Source: an uncultured Lachnospiraceae bacterium
GTDB lineage: Bacteria; Bacillota; Clostridia; Lachnospirales; Lachnospiraceae
Reading direction: 5' to 3'
DNA length: 9,622 nucleotides
Assembly (NCBI GenBank): GCA_910585065.1
Contig: CAJUCG010000129.1
Location: forward strand, 1-9,622
Made by a program: the position numbers and the translations under genes. Shown here piece by piece: positions 5,280 through 9,622 of this stretch (positions are counted from its first letter, which is position 1; each line of letters opens with the position of its first letter). The notes under the pieces were generated by a model. That model saw only the letters and a list, made by a program, of their open reading frames with translations. It searched no databases and was not told where the DNA came from.

Positions 5280-7667
5280 ATGATTGGTTCAGTAAGTCCG
5301 CCGAGTGCAAAAATATTAAAAACGGAGCGGCGCGGGGGTAGTCTTTGGCTCTATTCTGACCTTGGGACTCACCGCCTGTCGCCTAAAAATGCTTGGAATA
5401 TCTGTGTGTCATTTACCTGCGAAAATAATTTTTCGGATGCTTCCCGCCCGGGAATTTTAAAGCGGGATGATTTTAATGATTGGAATTTTGAGATAACTGA
5501 TAGGGAAGTAATTTTAAGGACGGATGAAATAACGCTTAAAATCAATCTTGATACCGCTTCCTATTGCTGGTACAATAAAAATGGAAATTTACTTTTGCAG
5601 GAAATAGAAAAGGATAGCCGCAATTTAGAAAAATTTGATCTTGTAAAAATAGCGGAGGCGAAAGCGGAAAAAGTCTGGACGGCGGATGGGGAAAAAGAAG
5701 TGATCAAAGAATCCGCTTATGAGGTGACGGGACATAGCTGGCATAGCAGACTGAATCTTAAATTTCAGGACAAAGAGGAATTGTATGGGCTTGGTCAGCA
5801 TGAAGAAGGTTTGGGGTCACTTCGGGGAAACATGATATATCTTCATCAGGCAAATAAAAAGATTGCTGTTCCAATGTTAGTTTCCTCCCTCGGATATGGG
5901 ATTTTGATGGATACTTACAGTCCGATGATTTTTAGTGACACGCAGTATGGCTCCTATCTGTATTCGGAAGCAGTTTTTGAAATGGAATATTATTTTATGT
6001 ATGGCGGCGATATGCGCGGGGTGATCGCACAGTACCGTTTTCTTACCGGAAAGGCTGCACTGCTTCCGCGCTGGGCATTTGGCTACATACAATCGCAGGA
6101 GAGGTATGAGAGCCAGGAAGAAATTGAGCGAGTGGTAAAAGAGTACCGCGAGCGCGGGATTGGACTTGACTGTATTGTTCTTGACTGGTGTTCCTGGGAG
6201 GATGGGAAATGGGGGCAAAAGACCCTAGATCATTCGCGCTTTCCGGAACCTCGAAAAATGATTGAGCGGATCCACAAAGATCATGTTAAGTTTATGATTT
6301 CTATTTGGGCAAACACGGACGAGAAAACAAAGGATTATGCTGAACTAAAAGAAGCGGGACTGCTGCTTTTAGGATGCAGTGTTTACGATGCATTTTCGGA
6401 TAAAGGAAGGGCGATGTATTGGAATCAGGCAAAGGAGGGGTTATATTCCTACGGGGTGGATGCATGGTGGTGTGACAGCAGCGAACCATTCACTCCGGAA
6501 TGGATACATATGGAGCGCGTTGAACCTGCAAAAATGTATGAGGAATACTGCCGTGATGTTAAAAACCATATACCGCTTGAACAGTCGAATGCATATGGTT
6601 TTTATCATGCGAAGGGAATCTATGAGGGGCAGCGCGAAGAAAACGATGGAAAGCGCGTGGTAAATCTTACGCGGAGTGCGTACACCGGACAGCAAAGATA
6701 TGGTGTGGTTCTTTGGTCCGGGGATATTTCTGCCACATGGGATACATTAAAATGTCAGATTGCGGCGGGTCTTAATTTTTCTGCCAGCGGTATGCCTTAC
6801 TGGACAACGGATATCGGAGCTTTTTTTGTAAAGAGAGGAATGCCATGGTATTGGCGGGGAGATTTTGATCGCTGTTTTGACGATCTGGGATATCGCGAAT
6901 TATTTGTCAGATGGTATCAGTGGGCGGTATTTCTTCCGGTTTTTCGCGGACACGGCACGGATTGCAGACGGGAATTGTGGTATTGTACAAATGACGATAT
7001 TTTATTTTATGATGTGATAATAAAAATGAACCGTATGCGCTATGAGTGGATGCCTTATCTTTATTCAGCGGCGGGAAATTGCTGGCTGAAGGATGGCTCA
7101 ATCATACTTCCGCTGGCATTTGACTATCCGGAGGATGAAATTGCAAATAAGATAACGGATCAGTATATGTTCGGTGATTCGGTTATGGTCTGCCCGGTTA
7201 CAGAACCGATGTATTATCTGCCGGGTTCTAAGAAGATTGAGGCGGAAAAAACGCGGGAAGTCTATCTTCCAGAGGGCGGATGGTATGATTATTATACTAA
7301 TACTTACTATAACGGAGGCAGATATATTACTGCCGACGCGCCAATTGACAAGATACCATTATTTATCAAAGAGGGTTCGATTATCCCCGTTGGTAAGGCG
7401 GCTGGGTCAACAGAAGAACTTTCTGGGGAGATTGGGCTTCGTATATATGCAGGACATGATGCTATGTATTGTCTTTATGAGGATGCATTTGATGCTTATG
7501 GATATGAGAGGGGAGAATATCGAATTACCCGCATTTACTGGGATGAAAATGAGCAGAGAATCGAAATAGAAAACGAAGATTCAAATTGGGATATGGAAAA
7601 TAATGTAAATTATAAATACCAAATTAAAAAGGATAATATTAAGATTTTTAGTCCTAGATGCATATAA
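5280..7667 (+). CDS. Glycoside hydrolase family 31 alpha-glycosidase
   Basis: The 795-residue product is a full-length GH31 enzyme (E. coli YicI has 772 residues). It has an N-terminal beta-sandwich with LYGLGQHEEG (168-177), a TIM barrel from about residue 262 (LPRWAFGYIQSQERY), and C-terminal beta domains. The nucleophile region is YGVDAWWCDSSEPF, with Asp399 as likely nucleophile; the acid/base is Asp482 in LWSGDISATWDTL; PVFRGHGTDCRRELW (553-567) closes the active site. GH31 enzymes are retaining exo-acting alpha-glucosidases, alpha-xylosidases or relatives. The WWCDSSEP signature differs from YicI, and the substrate cannot be fixed from sequence. There is no signal peptide, so it should act in the cytoplasm on imported oligosaccharides, yet no transporter or sugar regulator is nearby. 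The start follows AAAGAAAGGAAAATAAA. Confidence 0.93.
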   Translation: MIGSVSPPSAKILKTERRGGSLWLYSDLGTHRLSPKNAWNICVSFTCENNFSDASRPGILKRDDFNDWNFEITDREVILRTDEITLKINLDTASYCWYNKNGNLLLQEIEKDSRNLEKFDLVKIAEAKAEKVWTADGEKEVIKESAYEVTGHSWHSRLNLKFQDKEELYGLGQHEEGLGSLRGNMIYLHQANKKIAVPMLVSSLGYGILMDTYSPMIFSDTQYGSYLYSEAVFEMEYYFMYGGDMRGVIAQYRFLTGKAALLPRWAFGYIQSQERYESQEEIERVVKEYRERGIGLDCIVLDWCSWEDGKWGQKTLDHSRFPEPRKMIERIHKDHVKFMISIWANTDEKTKDYAELKEAGLLLLGCSVYDAFSDKGRAMYWNQAKEGLYSYGVDAWWCDSSEPFTPEWIHMERVEPAKMYEEYCRDVKNHIPLEQSNAYGFYHAKGIYEGQREENDGKRVVNLTRSAYTGQQRYGVVLWSGDISATWDTLKCQIAAGLNFSASGMPYWTTDIGAFFVKRGMPWYWRGDFDRCFDDLGYRELFVRWYQWAVFLPVFRGHGTDCRRELWYCTNDDILFYDVIIKMNRMRYEWMPYLYSAAGNCWLKDGSIILPLAFDYPEDEIANKITDQYMFGDSVMVCPVTEPMYYLPGSKKIEAEKTREVYLPEGGWYDYYTNTYYNGGRYITADAPIDKIPLFIKEGSIIPVGKAAGSTEELSGEIGLRIYAGHDAMYCLYEDAFDAYGYERGEYRITRIYWDENEQRIEIENEDSNWDMENNVNYKYQIKKDNIKIFSPRCI

Positions 7668-7696
7668 AAAACAATTTTTGGAAATTTGGAGGAAAT

Positions 7697-8254
7697 ATGG
7701 AAATTAAATTTTTTGAAAAGGAAAATGATTTATTGATCCGCGAGATGGCAGAATTGTTAGCAGAGGCATTTCCGCATTGCTATGGGGATTGTACTGTAAA
7801 AGATATGGAGGAATATCTGGAGGATGAAAGGATTGCACTAATGGCAGTGGAGGACGGGCATTTATTGGGTTTTGTGGGCGCGATGCCGCAGTATGATTAT
7901 GCGTGGGAACTACATCCGCTGGTTGTAAAAAAGGAGTATCAGCATCGGGGAATTGGCACGATGCTTGTCCGCGCACTGGAAAAGGAATGTGCAGAACGCG
8001 GAGTGTTTACTGTGTATCTTGGCACGGATGATGAGTTTGAAAAAACAAGCCTTGGCGGGACGGATTTATTTGAAGATACCTATGAAAAAATTCAGAATAT
8101 AAAAAACTTAAAAGGGCATCCGTTTGAATTTTATGAAAAACTTGGATACTGTATTGTCGGGGTGATCCCGGATGCCAACGGGGAGGGAAAACCGGATATT
8201 TTTATGGCAAGACGGATTCGGGAGATACCAAAAGAAGTGCGCACTGCCCTGTGA
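7697..8254 (+). CDS. aac(6'): AAC(6')-Ii-type aminoglycoside N-acetyltransferase
   Basis: The 185-residue protein aligns from memory along its whole length with the enterococcal AAC(6')-Ii group. It shares AFPHCYGD near the N-terminus, VGAMPQY (60-66), WELHPLVV (70-77), the acetyl-CoA loop QHRGIG (82-87), YLGTDDE (107-113), TSLGGTDLFEDTY (117-129), HPFEFYEKLGY (141-151), IVGVIPDANG (153-162) and KPDIFMARR (165-173). Residues counterpart to the functionally studied Glu72, His74, Leu76 and Tyr147 of AAC(6')-Ii are present as Glu71, His73, Leu75 and Tyr146. These enzymes acetylate the 6'-amino group of aminoglycosides with acetyl-CoA. I start it at the ATG at 7697, behind TTTGGAGGAAAT. An earlier in-frame ATG at 7658 overlaps the GH31 gene, has no such site and adds 13 unconserved residues. 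Family assignment is strong; a resistance phenotype is unproven and a housekeeping acceptor is possible. Confidence 0.9.
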   Translation: MEIKFFEKENDLLIREMAELLAEAFPHCYGDCTVKDMEEYLEDERIALMAVEDGHLLGFVGAMPQYDYAWELHPLVVKKEYQHRGIGTMLVRALEKECAERGVFTVYLGTDDEFEKTSLGGTDLFEDTYEKIQNIKNLKGHPFEFYEKLGYCIVGVIPDANGEGKPDIFMARRIREIPKEVRTAL

Positions 8255-8327
8255 ATTGCTGCCAGGCAGTTAAGCGGAAGGACACTGGAAATTTTCGGAA
8301 TGTTGTTTGGAAGTGAGGAAAATTGAT

Positions 8328-8825
8328 TTGGAAAATGAATCGTGGATTATGCCGACACATATTGTTGCGGGGGCGGGGGTTGTAACAAATGAAAAAGACG
8401 AGGTGCTTCTTGTAAAGACCTACAATTCCGGCTGGGTATTTCCGGGCGGGCAAGTTGAAGTCGGCGAGAATGTGATTGATGCGGTAAAGCGTGAAATTAT
8501 GGAAGAAGCAGGGGTGGAGGTTACAGTTGGAGAACTGTTCTGCATTGCCTCCAACACAAAAAAATATCCGGGATACAATGGAGTAAAAGAAATACCAACT
8601 AAAGTAATGTTAGATTTTATCTGTAGGGCAGTAGGCGGAACGCTAAGGGCATCGGATGAAAACTCTGAATCAAAATTTGTGCCGAAGGAGGAGGTGCTTT
8701 CGCTGATTCAGACTCCTGTGGTTGTGGAACGTTACAAGGCGTATTTGGAATATACGGGCAGACCAATCTATATGGAATATGTGACGAAGCCAATATTTGA
8801 GATGAAATTAAAGAGGATGATTTGA
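8328..8825 (+). CDS. Nudix hydrolase
   Basis: The protein contains a perfect Nudix box, GQVEVGENVIDAVKREIMEE followed by AGV, in the GX5EX7REUXEEXGU pattern. It is preceded by the strands HIVAGAGVVTNEKDEVLLVKT and GWVFPGG. The REIMEE glutamates would bind the Mg2+ that activates water for cleavage of a nucleoside diphosphate linked to another moiety. The substrate (oxidised nucleotide, ADP-ribose, dinucleotide or other) cannot be chosen. Start choice is uncertain: I favour TTG at 8328 because GAGGAAAA lies about 9 nt upstream, giving a 165-residue protein starting (M)ENESWIMPTHIV. In-frame alternatives are TTG 8307, GTG 8313 and ATG 8349; the ATG has no usable ribosome binding site. It follows the acetyltransferase with a 73-nt spacer that contains no terminator. 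Confidence 0.87.
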   Translation: MENESWIMPTHIVAGAGVVTNEKDEVLLVKTYNSGWVFPGGQVEVGENVIDAVKREIMEEAGVEVTVGELFCIASNTKKYPGYNGVKEIPTKVMLDFICRAVGGTLRASDENSESKFVPKEEVLSLIQTPVVVERYKAYLEYTGRPIYMEYVTKPIFEMKLKRMI

Positions 8826-8835
8826 TGTTGAAATA

Positions 8836-9039
8836 ATGCCTGAATTTCCTAAATTTCTTGATATTGATGGTGTATTAAATATTTATCAGCCGGACTTGGA
8901 AGTGCAAAATCTGATAGATTGGGTATGCCTGTCAGAGCAGATAAAAGAAAACAATAATACAATCCGCAGTCCGATTGGGGAATATAAAAAGATTGAGCCG
9001 GATTGCAGAGAGGAAGTGCGGGCGCAGTTGGAACGATAA
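8836..9039 (+). pseudogene. Possible fragment of a HAD-like phosphatase gene
   Basis: The 67-codon frame begins MPEFPKFLDIDGVLNIYQPD. The FLDIDGVLN segment (residues 7-15) matches HAD motif I, with Asp9 as the would-be nucleophile and Asp11 as the acid/base. No other HAD motif follows: the rest reads as charged sequence without a recognisable family, and a working HAD domain needs well over 100 residues. There is no ribosome binding site before the ATG, which lies 10 nt after the Nudix stop. I read it as a truncated or decayed gene, or the join of two remnants; a short non-functional ORF is also possible. Confidence 0.35.
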
Positions 9040-9049
9040 GAAATGTGGG

Positions 9050-9090
9050 GCGTGGCAGTTGCAACGGGCAGTTGCTACGCTCTATATTTT
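9050..9090 (+). terminator. Candidate intrinsic terminator before the VOC gene
   Basis: GCGTGGCA (9050-9057) pairs with TGCTACGC (9073-9080) over eight positions with one G-U pair and a 15-nt loop, followed by the T-rich tail TCTATATTTT (9081-9090). A 9-bp direct repeat GGCAGTTGC sits inside (9054-9062 and 9067-9075), and GCAAC/GTTGC (9061-9065/9071-9075) gives an alternative smaller hairpin. The T tract is interrupted, so termination may be partial. Its place after the last gene of the cluster and just before a promoter fits a transcript end. Confidence 0.5.
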
Positions 9091-9092
9091 AG

Positions 9093-9121
9093 TGGAAAAT
9101 GGAAACTAGAAATGGTATAAT
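9093..9121 (+). promoter_or_regulatory. Promoter for the VOC gene
   Basis: A perfect TATAAT -10 (9116-9121) is preceded by TGG, making an extended -10. TGGAAA (9093-9098) is a 4/6 match to the -35 consensus at a 17-nt spacing. It stands 40 nt before the start codon at 9162 and directly after the terminator-like hairpin, so the VOC gene is probably transcribed separately. It is the best sigma-A type promoter in the window. Confidence 0.65.
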
Positions 9122-9161
9122 CAAATAAATAAATTGGTGTTTGAAGGGAAAGGAGAGCAAA

Positions 9162-9584
9162 ATGCAGATTGTACCTACACTAAATTTTGGGGGAAATTGT
9201 CGGGAAGCAATTCAAATGTATGAAAAGGCATTTAATGGAAAGATTAGTTGTATGATTACATACGGAGAGGCGAATGACCCTGCATATATTCCGTTGCTTA
9301 AGGAAAATCAAAAAGAATATATATACCATTCGGAACTTGTATTGGATAATCAAAGAATTATCATGAGTGACCATGTGGATATTGAATTTCAAACGTGCTA
9401 TTCCAATTTCCTTACTATTATGTATGATACAAAAGAAGAAGTGGAAAGGGCATATGAAATCATGAAAGAAGGAAGTAAGACAATATATCAGCTAGAGGCA
9501 ACGCCATACAGTTCTTGCCGAGTTGTTTTTGTTGATAAGTTTGGAATTCGTTGGGGAATTATGACTGAACAAACAGAGCGATGA
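9162..9584 (+). CDS. PhnB-like VOC (glyoxalase/bleomycin-resistance fold) protein
   Basis: The 140-residue protein matches the PhnB-like branch of the VOC superfamily: PTLNFGGNCREAIQMYEKAF (5-24), YIYHSELVLDNQRIIMSD (53-70) and ATPYSSCRVVFVDKFGIRW (113-131), ending WGIM. PhnB-like proteins are small cytoplasmic dimers, often annotated as 3-demethylubiquinone methyltransferase-like, but that label is not evidence of function and most have no known ligand. VOC proteins include metal-dependent enzymes and antibiotic-binding resistance proteins. I start it at ATG 9162, behind AAAGGAGAGCAAA, and not at the in-frame TTG 9141, which would translate the ribosome binding site. It has its own promoter and looks somewhat more AT-rich in codon choice than the preceding Nudix gene, hinting at a separate origin. 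Confidence 0.9.
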   Translation: MQIVPTLNFGGNCREAIQMYEKAFNGKISCMITYGEANDPAYIPLLKENQKEYIYHSELVLDNQRIIMSDHVDIEFQTCYSNFLTIMYDTKEEVERAYEIMKEGSKTIYQLEATPYSSCRVVFVDKFGIRWGIMTEQTER

Positions 9585-9607
9585 GTTCAAATTTGTCAAG
9601 TTAGAGT

Positions 9608-9614
9608 GGAGGAG
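9608..9614 (+). promoter_or_regulatory. Ribosome binding site for a gene beyond the right edge
   Basis: GGAGGAG followed by AACAACGA at the window end has the composition and spacing of a strong ribosome binding site whose start codon would lie at or just after base 9622. It begins 24 nt after the VOC stop, so the unseen gene is probably co-transcribed with the VOC gene. Confidence 0.45.
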
Positions 9615-9622
9615 AACAACGA

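Noticed and set aside
5877..6218. 113-codon antisense ORF opposite GH31
   Set aside because: It is opposite strongly conserved coding sequence, has no ribosome binding site and its proline/histidine-rich translation is typical of a shadow.
7174..7569. 131-codon ORF within the GH31 gene on the same strand
   Set aside because: It lies wholly inside the conserved GH31 frame and its arginine/leucine-rich translation looks like a frame shadow.
8259..8269. Perfect CTGCC-A-GGCAG inverted repeat after the AAC(6') stop
   Set aside because: A one-base loop is too short to form the full stem, and there is no T-run, so it is not a credible terminator.
1..9622. Integron-like cassette array, transposon, CRISPR, tRNA or rRNA
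   Set aside because: Spacers between genes share no recognisable attC-like inverted repeats, and I saw no recombinase or transposase gene, no regularly spaced repeats and no cloverleaf-type sequence.

Overview
The window looks like an accessory stretch of a low-to-moderate GC Firmicutes chromosome, most likely a gut-type Clostridia (Lachnospiraceae-like) genome. The reasons are purine-rich AGGAGG/GGAGA ribosome binding sites before nearly every gene, AT-rich spacers, short extended -10 promoters, and protein families (GH31, ClbS/DfsB, YfbM/DUF1877, PhnB-like VOC) that read like clostridial members. The taxonomic call is inference; there is no rRNA or other marker gene. All genes I accept lie on the + strand.

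Layout: (1) 18-26, an extended -10 promoter, then 99-635 ClbS/DfsB-type protein, 652-1527 SPL-like radical SAM protein that ends in a sliding-clamp-like motif, and 1559-2152 nitroreductase. (2) 2232-3125 tandem-GNAT protein and 3138-3554 single GNAT. (3) 3690-4220 YfbM/DUF1877 protein, followed by a 234-nt gap (4221-4454) with small ORFs and alternative hairpins. (4) 4455-5222 APH(3')-type aminoglycoside phosphotransferase, 5280-7667 GH31 alpha-glycosidase, 7697-8254 AAC(6')-Ii-type aminoglycoside acetyltransferase, and a Nudix hydrolase at about 8328-8825. (5) 8836-9039, a probable HAD-type gene fragment, a hairpin with a T-rich tail (9050-9090), a new promoter (9093-9121), and 9162-9584 PhnB-like VOC protein. 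A ribosome binding site at the right edge announces another gene outside the window.

Most genes are stand-alone small-molecule enzymes: three acetyltransferase genes (one with two GNAT domains), a kinase-fold antibiotic phosphotransferase, a nitroreductase, a Nudix hydrolase, a VOC protein and a genotoxin-resistance-type protein. The shared theme is modification or detoxification of small molecules and possibly DNA protection, not one biosynthetic pathway. GH31, a sugar-polymer enzyme, is the odd one out. No transposase, integrase, recombination site, CRISPR array, tRNA or rRNA was seen.

The observations most worth following are the ClbS-type / radical SAM pair with a C-terminal QLSLW motif, the two aminoglycoside-modifying enzyme homologues flanking a GH31, and the gap before the phosphotransferase. 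I did not find clear proof of a new multi-gene system.
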